NCBI GenBank assembly: GCA_020528935.1
Contig: JAJDFU010000627.1
Coordinates: 1-19,027, forward strand
Reading direction: 5' to 3'
Source: Saprospiraceae bacterium
GTDB lineage: Bacteria > Bacteroidota > Bacteroidia > Chitinophagales > Saprospiraceae
DNA: 19,027 nucleotides
Below, one piece after another: positions 1-6,617 of this stretch. Each line of letters begins with the position of its first letter. Within the stretch, counting starts at the first letter, position 1. Below the pieces are notes generated by a model. It was not told where the DNA came from, did no database searches, and saw nothing but the letters and a program-made list of their open reading frames with translations. The translations under genes were made by a program, and so were the position numbers.

Positions 1-744
1 GTTTTTCTGGACGGAGCGCCAATCAGCAGCCAGCACCCGTCACAAATCGGCTAAATGCCCGAAGAACGGGGGCTGTACAAAAAAAGGAAGGTGGGAAGAC
101 ACCTGCTGTACCTCGCCCGGCTGAAAGGCTTGTCCCGCAGCGATGCCGACCAGCAGATCGCGCATTGGTTTGAACGGCTGGAGATCACCGACTGGTATGA
201 AAAAAAGGTGGAAGAGCTTTCCAAAGGCATGCAGCAGAAGATCCAGTTCATCTCCACGGTCATCCATCGCCCCAAGCTGCTCATCCTGGACGAACCCTTC
301 TCCGGCCTGGATCCCATCAATACCAAATTGATCAAGGGCGAGATTCGCCAGCTCAACCAGCAAGGCACCAGTATCATCTTTTCGACCCACCGCATGGAAC
401 AGGTAGAGGAGATGTGCGAGGACATCGTGCTGATCAACAAAGGAGAGAACGTGCTGCAGGGCCGGGTGGATCAACTCAAGGAACGCTTCAAGGAAAACCG
501 CTTCAAAGTAGCATACGAAGGCGAGCTGCCGGAAGCCATTCTGGACATTGCCCAGCTGGAAAAGCGGCAAAACGGCCAGGTCGTTTTTCGTCTGCAGGCC
601 GAGCACAGCCCCAATGAATTGCTGCGCTACCTCATGGACAAAGGCTTGCTCATCCACGGGTTCAATGAGCTGCTGCCCTCGCTGAACGAAATTTTCATCA
701 AACAAGTGAACGACACCTCTGCCGCTCCCGTGCCGGAGGCCTGA
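1..744 (+). CDS. ABC transporter ATP-binding protein (5' partial, in-frame stop at 52-54)
   Basis: This is the ATPase subunit of an ABC-2 type (Na+/drug exporter, NatA/YhaQ-like) system; it would power the permease encoded 5 bases downstream. The frame is open from base 1 and reads through the family's pre-signature region, but a TAA at 52-54 replaces the Tyr expected in the conserved IGYLPEERGLY segment; the next codon is ATG at 55. Counting from that ATG: ABC signature LSKGMQQ at 55-61, Walker B LLILDEP at 75-81, D-loop SGLD at 83-86, H-loop STH at 110-112, then a C-terminal extension of about 110 residues typical of this subfamily. Walker A lies left of the window. Arg replaces the usual Met in the KKMKVG motif, another departure close to the edge. 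I infer sequence error at a contig end rather than a true pseudogene, but cannot exclude a real nonsense mutation. Confidence 0.9.
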
Positions 745-749
745 TACCC

Positions 750-2072
750 ATGGAGAAACTCTTGCTCATCGTAAAACGCGAATACATCACCCGGGTGCGG
801 CGGCGGTCGTTCATCCTGGCAACCCTGCTCACGCCCCTGGGGCTGGCCGTATTTCTGGTGGTAGCCAGCCTGATCTTCCAGTACCAGGGAGACGATGTGC
901 AGCGCATAGCCGTCATCGATACAGGCAATGTGCTCAACCGCGCCATTCCCGACGAAGAAAACCTCCTCTTCCAGTTTGTGGACGCCGACCTGGAACAACT
1001 CAAAGCCGTCTTCGACACCACCAAATACGACGGGATACTGGAAGTGCCTCCCATCGACGACCTGCTCTCCACCCGCCATACCGTATTTTACTATTCCGAC
1101 AAGGTGCCCAGCCTGGAGATGGAAAGCCTTATCCGGTCTCGCCTGGCCGATCGCATACGCGAGTTCAAGATCGACGCTCTGGACCTGGAGCGAAAAGAAC
1201 TCGACGCGCTCAACCCGAAGGTAGACCTTCAGCCACGCACCATTTCTGAAACGGATTCCAGCATCAGCACCCTCAGCAGTGCGATCGGAGCAGCCATTGG
1301 CTTTCTCATGGGCATGATCATGTATATGACCGTCTTTGTGTACGGCACTATGGTGCTGCGTTCGGTCATGGAGGAAAAGACCAGCCGCATCGTAGAGGTG
1401 ATGATCTCCTCGGTACGCCCCTTTCAGCTCATGCTGGGTAAGATCATTGGCGTGGGTGCCGTGGGACTCACCCAGGTGGCTATCTGGGCGGTGCTCATCC
1501 CCCTGGTGATTTTCATTGTCACCCTGCTGTTCGGCTTTGATTCGGCCTCTCTGCAGAGCCAGCCCCCGCAGGCCGCAGCCGCCGGCCTCGATCCGGACGA
1601 CACCCAGGCCAAGATCCCCCTGGCCATCAGCGAGTTCAAAAACCAGAATTGGGGGGTCATGCTGCTGCTCTTCGTGCTCTACTTCCTGGGGGGCTACTTT
1701 TTGTACTCTTCCCTCTTCGCCGCGGTGGGCTCGGCCATGAGCGACGACCTGGGGGAAGGCCAGTCGCTGACCATCCCCATCTCCATACCCGTTATCCTGG
1801 CTTTCTATATCATGGTCATGGCCATTCAATCGCCCAACTCGTCCCTGGCCGTCTGGTCGTCCATTTTCCCGCTCTTTTCTCCCATCGTCATGCCAGCCCG
1901 GCTGGCCTTTGAGCCCCCGGTATGGCAAGTGTTGCTCTCTCTGGTGGTACTCTTCCTGGCCGCCGTCTTCTTCATCTGGCTATCGGGACGCATTTACCGC
2001 GTAGGCATCCTCATGTACGGCAAAAAAGTGAGCCTGCGCGAACTGGGCCGCTGGATGTTTATCCGGGATTAG
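750..2072 (+). CDS. ABC-2 type transporter permease (NatB/YhaP-like)
   Basis: Membrane subunit of the exporter whose ATPase ends 5 bases upstream; the two are almost certainly co-transcribed. The 440-residue protein has the ABC-2 membrane layout: a basic N-terminus, one membrane segment at about 22-44, a long extracytoplasmic domain to about 170, then a block of hydrophobic segments from about 175 to 425. The stretch EEKTSRIVEVMISSVRPFQL after the second membrane segment is the hallmark cytoplasmic loop that contacts the ATPase. The C-terminus is short and basic. The ATG at 750 fits the start typical of the family (MEKLLLIVKREY). The substrate cannot be read from sequence; relatives include sodium exporters and multidrug or peptide exporters. 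The gene is intact and ends in TAG. Confidence 0.92.
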   Translation: MEKLLLIVKREYITRVRRRSFILATLLTPLGLAVFLVVASLIFQYQGDDVQRIAVIDTGNVLNRAIPDEENLLFQFVDADLEQLKAVFDTTKYDGILEVPPIDDLLSTRHTVFYYSDKVPSLEMESLIRSRLADRIREFKIDALDLERKELDALNPKVDLQPRTISETDSSISTLSSAIGAAIGFLMGMIMYMTVFVYGTMVLRSVMEEKTSRIVEVMISSVRPFQLMLGKIIGVGAVGLTQVAIWAVLIPLVIFIVTLLFGFDSASLQSQPPQAAAAGLDPDDTQAKIPLAISEFKNQNWGVMLLLFVLYFLGGYFLYSSLFAAVGSAMSDDLGEGQSLTIPISIPVILAFYIMVMAIQSPNSSLAVWSSIFPLFSPIVMPARLAFEPPVWQVLLSLVVLFLAAVFFIWLSGRIYRVGILMYGKKVSLRELGRWMFIRD

Positions 2073-2136
2073 CAGGGTTTCCGGGATCTGATACCCCCCG
2101 CCTCCATTGCGCATTCCCCGGCCCACGGGCGGGCGT

Positions 2137-2580
2137 TCAGCCTTCAAGCTTCACTTCGCGAAGTTCAGCCCCCTCTTCCCGGCCGGCCCTGGGCAGTTTG
2201 ATGGTGAAGGTGGTCCCTTTGCCCTCTTCGGAAGACTTGACAAATATTTTCCCGTGGTGGTACTCTTCGATAATGCGCTTGGCCAGAGACAGGCCCAGCC
2301 CCCAGCCTCTTTTTTTGGTGGTGAAACCGGGCTTAAACACGGTGTTGAATTTGCCGGAGGGAATGCCTTTCCCCGTGTCGGACAAATCCAGGCAGGTGTA
2401 GTCGCCTTCCTCATAGATGCGCGCGCGGATGGTGCCTTCGCCGCCCATGGCATCCAGGGCATTGCGCAGCAGGTTCTCGACGACCCAGGCAAAGAGCGGT
2501 GCGTTCATCCGGGCAGCGGCGGCCTCGCTTCCCGGTTCCGGAAAGTCAAAAACGACCTTTTTGGGCGCGCGCCGCTCCAT
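2137..2580 (-). CDS. Sensor histidine kinase, C-terminal ATPase fragment
   Basis: HATPase_c catalytic domain of the kinase whose N-terminal part lies directly upstream in the same frame. Visible motifs in this 147-residue piece: N box ENLLRNALDA (35-44), G1 box DTGKGI (68-73), F box FKPGFTTKK (82-90), G2 box GWGLGLSLAKRII (92-104). It ends in the usual beta strand GTTFTIKLP and a short charged tail. All ATP-binding elements look intact, so the fragment was recently part of a working kinase. The ATG at 2580 lies 21 bases after an in-frame TAG (2602-2604) and has no visible ribosome binding site, so separate translation is doubtful. The conserved sequence resumes immediately after the TAG, so I read the two pieces as one interrupted gene. 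The permease gene ends 64 bases away on the opposite strand. Confidence 0.85.
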   Translation of the reverse strand: MERRAPKKVVFDFPEPGSEAAAARMNAPLFAWVVENLLRNALDAMGGEGTIRARIYEEGDYTCLDLSDTGKGIPSGKFNTVFKPGFTTKKRGWGLGLSLAKRIIEEYHHGKIFVKSSEEGKGTTFTIKLPRAGREEGAELREVKLEG

Positions 2581-2601
2581 ATAGGCCCGGGGTTTGTCCA
2601 G

Positions 2602-3336
2602 CTACGAGGATATCGGGGTGGGTTCGGGCGCAGGCAGCGAACCGATTTGACTGAATCGTTCGGGGATGAGTGCCAGGCGCTTTACGTCCTGGTTGGGCTC
2701 GGGGAGGAGTTCCTGTACCTCACTATCCTCGGCCCGGCTGTCGCGCAAGTGATCGATCCAGGCGACAATGGCCGAAATGGGCGTGCCGAGTTGATGGGCC
2801 GTTTCTTTGGCCATCCCCACCCAGACGCGGTTCTGCTCGGCCCGGCGCGAGGATGAAAAGCCGAGATACCCCAGGAAGACAAAAGCCGCGATGAGCAACA
2901 ACTGCACGAAGGGGAAGTAGCGCAACTGCCGCAGCAAGGTAGACTCCTTGTAGTACACTTCGTAGGCAAAACCCTCAATGGGCTCAAAGCCGCCGGCCCG
3001 GAGCTTTTCCACCTCCTTCAGCAGGTAGGCCTCCGCCGTGTCCAGACCGTTCGGAAAATTGGCAGCAAAGTCGATGCCGCCCCGGTCGTTGACCAGAATG
3101 ACGGGAATGGTCTTGTTGGATTCCAGTACCTGCAGATGCAGGGTGAGGTCGGAGATCGTCTTGGTGGTGTCGTTGAGCTGCTCCTGAGCCAGTACCCAGC
3201 TCTCCACCTTGCGGCGCTCCTCTTCCCCCAGCTTGCGCGCCAGATAGTTGGTATAAAAGAGTGAAATGGCAATGATAAGGGCTCCCCCTATCCCCAAATA
3301 GATCTTCCACCGGTCTTTTTTGGAGTAGATATCCAT
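2602..3336 (-). CDS. Sensor histidine kinase, N-terminal sensor and dimerisation part
   Basis: N-terminal part of a membrane two-component kinase. From the ATG at 3336: membrane segment at about 12-32, extracytoplasmic sensor region at about 33-138 of no recognised type, membrane segment at about 139-159, then the dimerisation/phosphotransfer helix with H box ETAHQLGTPIS (phospho-acceptor His at about 181). The frame stops at an amber codon (2602-2604) exactly between this helix and the ATPase domain. I prefer the start at 3336 over the ATG at 3399, because the family begins just before the first membrane segment and the extra 21 residues look non-conserved. With the downstream piece the protein would be 399 codons, normal for the family. 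No response regulator lies alongside, so the partner is unknown. Confidence 0.82.
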   Translation of the reverse strand: MDIYSKKDRWKIYLGIGGALIIAISLFYTNYLARKLGEEERRKVESWVLAQEQLNDTTKTISDLTLHLQVLESNKTIPVILVNDRGGIDFAANFPNGLDTAEAYLLKEVEKLRAGGFEPIEGFAYEVYYKESTLLRQLRYFPFVQLLLIAAFVFLGYLGFSSSRRAEQNRVWVGMAKETAHQLGTPISAIVAWIDHLRDSRAEDSEVQELLPEPNQDVKRLALIPERFSQIGSLPAPEPTPISS

Positions 3337-3436
3337 AGGCTTATACCGTGTAAAAAAAGTCGCGTACCGCTTCCCAATGGGTTTGATGAAAAACTTCACC
3401 CCTTTGGAAGCGATATTATTTTTTAAACGCGTAATT

Positions 3437-3492
3437 GCGGTTTCGAGGATAAAATGCCCCTTACGAATATGACATTTTATCCTTGAAACCGC
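3437..3492. repeat. Intergenic inverted repeat, copy A
   Basis: Imperfect palindrome with 20-base arms: GCGGTTTCGAGGATAAAATG (3437-3456) and CATTTTATCCTTGAAACCGC (3473-3492). They pair at 19 of 20 positions, the exception being a G-T wobble, around a 16-base spacer. It shares the core AGGATAAAATG...CATTTTATCCT with copies B and C. It lies between two divergent genes, where a transcription terminator would not be expected. Confidence 0.8.
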
Positions 3493-3689
3493 ATAACTAT
3501 CCTACCCTCATTGGGGTACACCCAATGTTGCAAGGGTCAGCGTAATACGGCCGATCCTTCGGATATGAGCACCGAAGACCCTGACATGAGGGGTTGAACG
3601 CACAGGTGATTTCAGCCATTTAGCGTCCGTATTCACGGAAACCCGTGAATAATCCGGGTTAAAACCGTAGGAGCCGCACACCTGCCAAC

Positions 3690-3697
3690 CAAAGGTA
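3690..3697 (-). promoter_or_regulatory. Possible -7 element (TAnnTTTG)
   Basis: Read on the minus strand this is TACCTTTG, an exact match to the Bacteroidota -7 consensus TAnnTTTG. Transcription would start about 6 bases further on and run into the hairpin-rich region towards the histidine kinase, giving an untranslated leader of roughly 350 bases or a separate small RNA. No clear -33 TTTG is visible, so the call is tentative. Confidence 0.3.
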
Positions 3698-3804
3698 TAG
3701 AAAAAACGACCTGTCCCGGCCTGCCTTACGAGAAGTAGGGCCCGAGCAGGTCTGCAGGCCGGGCAGGAGTGGACGTTTGCCGGTACCGCTAAACAGAATT
3801 TGGT

Positions 3805-3812
3805 TAGCTTTC
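3805..3812 (+). promoter_or_regulatory. Possible -7 element for the NTF2-like gene
   Basis: TAGCTTTC matches TAnnTTTG at all but the last fixed base and lies 17 bases before the ATG at 3829. A TTTG at 3776-3779 could act as a -33 element, but its spacing is somewhat long. Confidence 0.28.
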
Positions 3813-3828
3813 AAGGAAATTTACTTCC

Positions 3829-4704
3829 ATGGATTTTCGCTTATTTCTTGCTTTCGGATGGCTGCTGCTCGCCGGATCCCCGACGCAAGCCCAGCCCCGG
3901 GAATACGCCGAGAAAGAGGTACTGGCCGTACTTCAGGTGTTCTTCGAAGCCCTTCAAGAAGGAGACCGTTCAAGGGCAGAGGCGGCCTTTCATCCGCAAG
4001 CCGTCCTCTTTTCGGCACCGGCAGGCGAGGGGGGCGAAGCCCGCCCCATCGCCCTGGATGATTTCTTAGCTGCACTGGCCGCGCCCCGGGAGGGCCGCTG
4101 GGAGGAAAAGCTCTGGACGCGTCAGGTCCGGCTGGACGGCAACCTGGCAACGGTGTGGACCGATTACTCCTTTTTCGTAAATGGCAAGCTGAGTCATTGC
4201 GGGGTAAATGCGTTTCAATTGGTGCGGGAACACCGGGTGTGGCAGATCGTATCCCTGGTGGATACCCGAAGGCGAACGGCTTGCCTGGAATCCGAGCCCG
4301 ACCTGCAGGCCGAGCTCGACCGGCTCCTGGACGGCTGGCATCGCGCTGCTGCCCGTGCCGATGAAGCGGTCTTCTTCGGCAGCATGGCCCCCGGGGCCGT
4401 GTACCTGGGTACGGATGCCGGCGAGTACTGGCTTCGCGACGAATTCCAGGCCTGGTCGGCCCCCTACTTTGAGCGGGACACTGCCTGGGATTTCACGCCC
4501 CGCAATCGACACTGGTACTTTTCATCCGATGCCCGGATGGCCTGGTTCGACGAGTTGCTGGACACCTGGATGGGCCCCTGCCGGGGGTCCGGCGTACTGG
4601 AGAAACAGGCAGACGGCCAGTGGAAGCTGGCCCATTACAACCTGGCCGTACTGGTACCAAATGAAAAGATAGAGGATTACAAAAAGCTGATCGGCAAGAA
4701 GTGA
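3829..4704 (+). CDS. Secreted tandem NTF2-like (SnoaL/DUF4440-type) protein
   Basis: A 291-residue protein with an N-terminal signal peptide (about 1-22, hydrophobic core LFLAFGWLLLAG, cleavage near TQAQ). Two NTF2-like alpha+beta cone domains follow. The first (about 27-150) resembles lumazine-binding or DUF4440-type modules (VLAVLQVFFEALQEGDRSRA near its start). The second (about 155-285) matches the SnoaL_3 pattern, with GAVYLGTDAGEYW, RHWYFSSDARMAWFDELLDT and a WKLAHYNLAVLVPNEK tail. NTF2-like folds serve as small-molecule pockets or enzymes; no catalytic set can be assigned here, so the function is unknown. A probable periplasmic location follows from the signal peptide. The gene converges on queD with only 7 bases between the stop codons. 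Fusion of two such domains in one secreted chain is less usual than a single domain. Confidence 0.85.
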   Translation: MDFRLFLAFGWLLLAGSPTQAQPREYAEKEVLAVLQVFFEALQEGDRSRAEAAFHPQAVLFSAPAGEGGEARPIALDDFLAALAAPREGRWEEKLWTRQVRLDGNLATVWTDYSFFVNGKLSHCGVNAFQLVREHRVWQIVSLVDTRRRTACLESEPDLQAELDRLLDGWHRAAARADEAVFFGSMAPGAVYLGTDAGEYWLRDEFQAWSAPYFERDTAWDFTPRNRHWYFSSDARMAWFDELLDTWMGPCRGSGVLEKQADGQWKLAHYNLAVLVPNEKIEDYKKLIGKK

Positions 4705-4711
4705 GGAACCT

Positions 4712-5074
4712 CTAGTCCTCCTCGCCCCGGTACACCACTCCGCTGGTAGGGGTTTCGAACAGCTCGACGCGCACGAGCCGGGGCAGTTGCGGCTTGAGTT
4801 CCCGCCAGATGTAGCGGGCAATGTGTTCGGCCGTCGGGTTCTCCAGACCGGGAATATTGTTGAGCACATAGTGATCCAGCCGTTTTTCCAGCGGCTTCCA
4901 CACGGCCTTGATATCGCCGAAATCCGCGACCCAGCCCAGCCGGGGGTCCAGCCCCCCTTCAAGCCAGATGCGCACCCGGTAGGTGTGGCCGTGCATGCGC
5001 TTGCACTTGTGGTCGTCCGGCACATGAGGTAAAAAGTGCGCGGAGTCGAACGTGAATTCTTTAAAGATTTCCAT
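4712..5074 (-). CDS. queD: 6-carboxy-5,6,7,8-tetrahydropterin synthase (QueD / 6-pyruvoyl-tetrahydropterin synthase family)
   Basis: Cytoplasmic enzyme of the queuosine/7-deazaguanine pathway that converts 7,8-dihydroneopterin triphosphate to 6-carboxytetrahydropterin; paralogues make 6-pyruvoyl-tetrahydropterin. The 120-residue length is typical. Zinc ligands are His13 (in DSAHFLP) and His28 and His30 (in MHGHTY). The catalytic Cys24 lies in the CxxxHGH motif, His68 in LDHYVLN, and Glu107 in ELFETPT. I chose the ATG at 5074 because the protein then begins MEIFKEFTFDSAH exactly as the family does; longer frames upstream have no family similarity. No other queuosine gene (queC, queE, queF) is adjacent. 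QueD versus a biopterin-type role cannot be settled from this gene alone, but the CxxxHGH spacing favours QueD. Confidence 0.9.
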   Translation of the reverse strand: MEIFKEFTFDSAHFLPHVPDDHKCKRMHGHTYRVRIWLEGGLDPRLGWVADFGDIKAVWKPLEKRLDHYVLNNIPGLENPTAEHIARYIWRELKPQLPRLVRVELFETPTSGVVYRGEED

Positions 5075-5498
5075 GCCCTTCGCTTCTGCTGCCGCAAATA
5101 TACCGCAAGCCGCCTGAACCCGAACATCTGCGCCCCGGGTAAAAAACCCCGTACGGGAACCCGCAAGATCAACCACGCTGCCGTATGGATAGCTATCGTC
5201 GCAGTACAGCTTTTTTCCTTTTCCGGCATTCCCTCTTTGCGCACTTCCGGCAGGAGCGGACGGCCTTTCAGAGACCAGTGATATCAGATGCCTGCAAACT
5301 GGGGCCCATTGCCCTGGCCGGGTTGTATTGCCTTCACCGGCGGCGGCGCCAACACCCTGCTCTTTGCCGTAGCGGGATTCATCCCGGGCCCCCGGCACGG
5401 AGGAACCGCGCCTTCAGGATCCGTGGTCACCGGCTGATTTTCATACCAAATATACTTGCCGGAGAAAGCGGCCTTTTGTAAAATGCCCCTAAAAAGGA
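5075..5498. other. Intergenic region with two overlapping tiny frames, no recognised gene
   Basis: Between the divergent queD and DUF1761-like genes. Two short frames occupy the same GC-rich block on opposite strands: 5288-5437 (+), 49 codons rich in Gly, Ala and Pro, and 5284-5382 (-), 32 codons ending QPGQGNGPQFAGI. The base composition there resembles coding sequence, but neither has a convincing ribosome binding site and I recognise no family. The block could be a gene relic or an unannotated small protein. No strong terminator or repeat was seen. Confidence 0.3.
5451..5458 (+). promoter_or_regulatory. Possible -7 element for the DUF1761-like gene
   Basis: TATACTTG matches TAnnTTTG except at one fixed base and lies about 40 bases before the ATG at 5499. 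No good -33 element is visible. Confidence 0.25.
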
Positions 5499-5930
5499 AT
5501 GAACGAGCTCAAAGTCAACCACCTGGCCATTCTCACCTGTGTAGTAGTCATCCAGGTCATTTTATTTCTCTGGTATTCGCTGTTCAGCAGCTTTTGGGGG
5601 GAGGGCGCCATGATGAAAGGTGGTTTCGGCCAGAATCTGTACCGCCTCGGGCCCATCGTCATCAGCGTGCTCACCAGCATCATCGGGATGTACTCCCTGT
5701 CCTGGGTGTTCCGCCGCATGCAAATTGACGACTGGCTTTCCGGTATGACGGCCGGCCTCATTCTCGGCATCGCCTTCAACGTATTCAGCTTGTTCACCAT
5801 TTACTCCTTTTCGGCCGAACCACTTGCGCTCTCTTTTATCGACGGGGGGGCTAATATCCTCATTTTCACCATCACCGGGTTGATCCTGGGCGCCTGGACC
5901 CACCCGGAAGACCCCCGCACCATGCCCTGA
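5499..5930 (+). CDS. Small four-helix membrane protein, DUF1761-like
   Basis: A 143-residue integral membrane protein with four predicted helices (about 8-30, 48-70, 82-104 and 118-136) and short loops. The N-terminal pattern NHLAILTCVVVIQVILFLWYS followed by a Trp/Phe-rich loop, together with the overall length, resembles DUF1761 proteins; molecular function is unknown for that family. The ATG at 5499 is preceded by AAAAAGGA, a fair purine-rich ribosome binding site. It lies 28 bases upstream of the TMEM220-like gene on the same strand, so the two are probably co-transcribed. I see no catalytic or metal-binding motif. The membrane location is secure; the family name is a moderate call. Confidence 0.72.
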   Translation: MNELKVNHLAILTCVVVIQVILFLWYSLFSSFWGEGAMMKGGFGQNLYRLGPIVISVLTSIIGMYSLSWVFRRMQIDDWLSGMTAGLILGIAFNVFSLFTIYSFSAEPLALSFIDGGANILIFTITGLILGAWTHPEDPRTMP

Positions 5931-5946
5931 GAGCCGGGGTTTTCCC

Positions 5947-5954
5947 TACCTTAA
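5947..5954 (+). promoter_or_regulatory. Possible -7 element directly before the TMEM220-like gene
   Basis: TACCTTAA lies only 5 bases before the ATG at 5959, the geometry of a leaderless or near-leaderless start. The same CTACCTTAA string occurs at 6585-6593 before the glycosyltransferase gene. Two of the eight consensus positions deviate, so the call is weak. Confidence 0.25.
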
Positions 5955-5958
5955 CGCC

Positions 5959-6336
5959 ATGATTATGCGCATCAACGTATGGGCGCTGGCCCTGGCTGCC
6001 CTGTTTGTTCTGTTCGCTTTTGTGCAGCTCAACGACGCCGATCCCTGGCCCTGGTTTGCCCTCTACATGCTGGTGGCTGCCCTGCTGGTGGCTTCGGCCC
6101 TTGGCTACTATCGCGCCTGGGCAATCTATGCAGGGCTGGCTGTCATTGCCATTTGGATGGTATCCATACTCCCGGAATTCATCCGTTGGGTTCGCATGGG
6201 TATGCCCAGCATCACCGGTAAAATGAAAGCGACCGAACCCCATATCGAATATGCCCGGGAGTTTCTCGGCCTGTTGCTGTCCGGCATCACGCTGGGATGG
6301 ATGCTTTGGAAAAGGCCCTCTTCCGCCAAAAAATGA
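5959..6336 (+). CDS. TMEM220-like membrane protein
   Basis: A 125-residue membrane protein with four hydrophobic helices (about 5-22, 31-50, 54-72 and 98-116). The motif FVQLNDADPWPWFALYM in the first loop, with the Asn-Asp and Trp residues, matches the transmembrane family 220 signature seen in bacteria and eukaryotes; its biochemical role is not known. A second in-frame ATG lies two codons in, so the start could be at 5965. The gene follows the DUF1761-like gene by 28 bases on the same strand. The C-terminus is short and basic (KRPSSAKK), which suggests a cytoplasmic end. Confidence 0.8.
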   Translation: MIMRINVWALALAALFVLFAFVQLNDADPWPWFALYMLVAALLVASALGYYRAWAIYAGLAVIAIWMVSILPEFIRWVRMGMPSITGKMKATEPHIEYAREFLGLLLSGITLGWMLWKRPSSAKK

Positions 6337-6617
6337 CCCCTCCGGCTACTGACGGACAGGGGCCCGAGCAGGTAGGTGTTCAGGTAAGGAGCCGGGCTGA
6401 AGGATTTTGGGGTTTCCCCGGACGGAGCGACCGATTATCCGGGCAATACAGCACTGGAGCCATAAAACATACCGGCCTTCGGCGGGCTTGCCCCGCGGCT
6501 GTCGGAGAACAACGACAATACCGTTGTCGAAATCGATTTCCCCCTCTTAGCGAACTGCAAGGTCATTTCTGTCCGCGAACTTTTCTACCTTAAAAGCTTG
6601 AAACGCATTCGAAGCTA
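6337..6617. other. Intergenic region before the glycosyltransferase
   Basis: No supported gene. It contains the 14-base string GGGCCCGAGCAGGT (6360-6373), also present at 3738-3751, the small hairpin GGGG-TTT-CCCC (6409-6419) and CGACAA/TTGTCG (near 6512-6528). TACCTTAA at 6586-6593 is a possible -7 element for the downstream gene. Confidence 0.35.

Larger units (their letters stand above)
3337..3828. other. Hairpin-rich intergenic region, possible structured RNA
   Basis: No convincing coding frame. Besides the inverted repeat at 3437-3492, it holds several perfect stems. These are CATTGGG/CCCAATG (3509-3515 with 3521-3527), AGGGTC/GACCCT (3533-3538 with 3577-3582) enclosing CCGA/TCGG (3551-3554 with 3559-3562), CAGGTG/CACCTG (3603-3608 with 3679-3684) enclosing ATTCACGG/CCGTGAAT (3631-3638 with 3643-3650), and CCCGGCCTGC/GCAGGCCGGG (3715-3724 with 3754-3763). 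The nested arrangement resembles a structured non-coding RNA or long leader, on either strand. A promoter-like CAAAGGTA (3690-3697, read on the minus strand as TACCTTTG) sits just outside the structured part. I could not match it to tmRNA, RNase P, SRP, 6S or a known riboswitch. Confidence 0.4.

Noticed and set aside
627..1928. Long minus-strand frame (433 codons) opposite the ABC permease
   Set aside because: It lies antisense to a clear membrane protein, is His/Gly/Asp-rich without any domain, and is a typical shadow in GC-rich DNA.
3603..3686. Possible cobalamin riboswitch (CAGGTG ... CACCTGCC)
   Set aside because: The outer pairing resembles that class, but the conserved inner boxes (such as GCCACTG and the GGGAA element) are absent, and no cobalamin gene is near.
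4740..4762. TTCGAA-type string resembling a tRNA T-loop
   Set aside because: It lies inside queD; no acceptor, D or anticodon stems can be drawn. No tRNA was found elsewhere.
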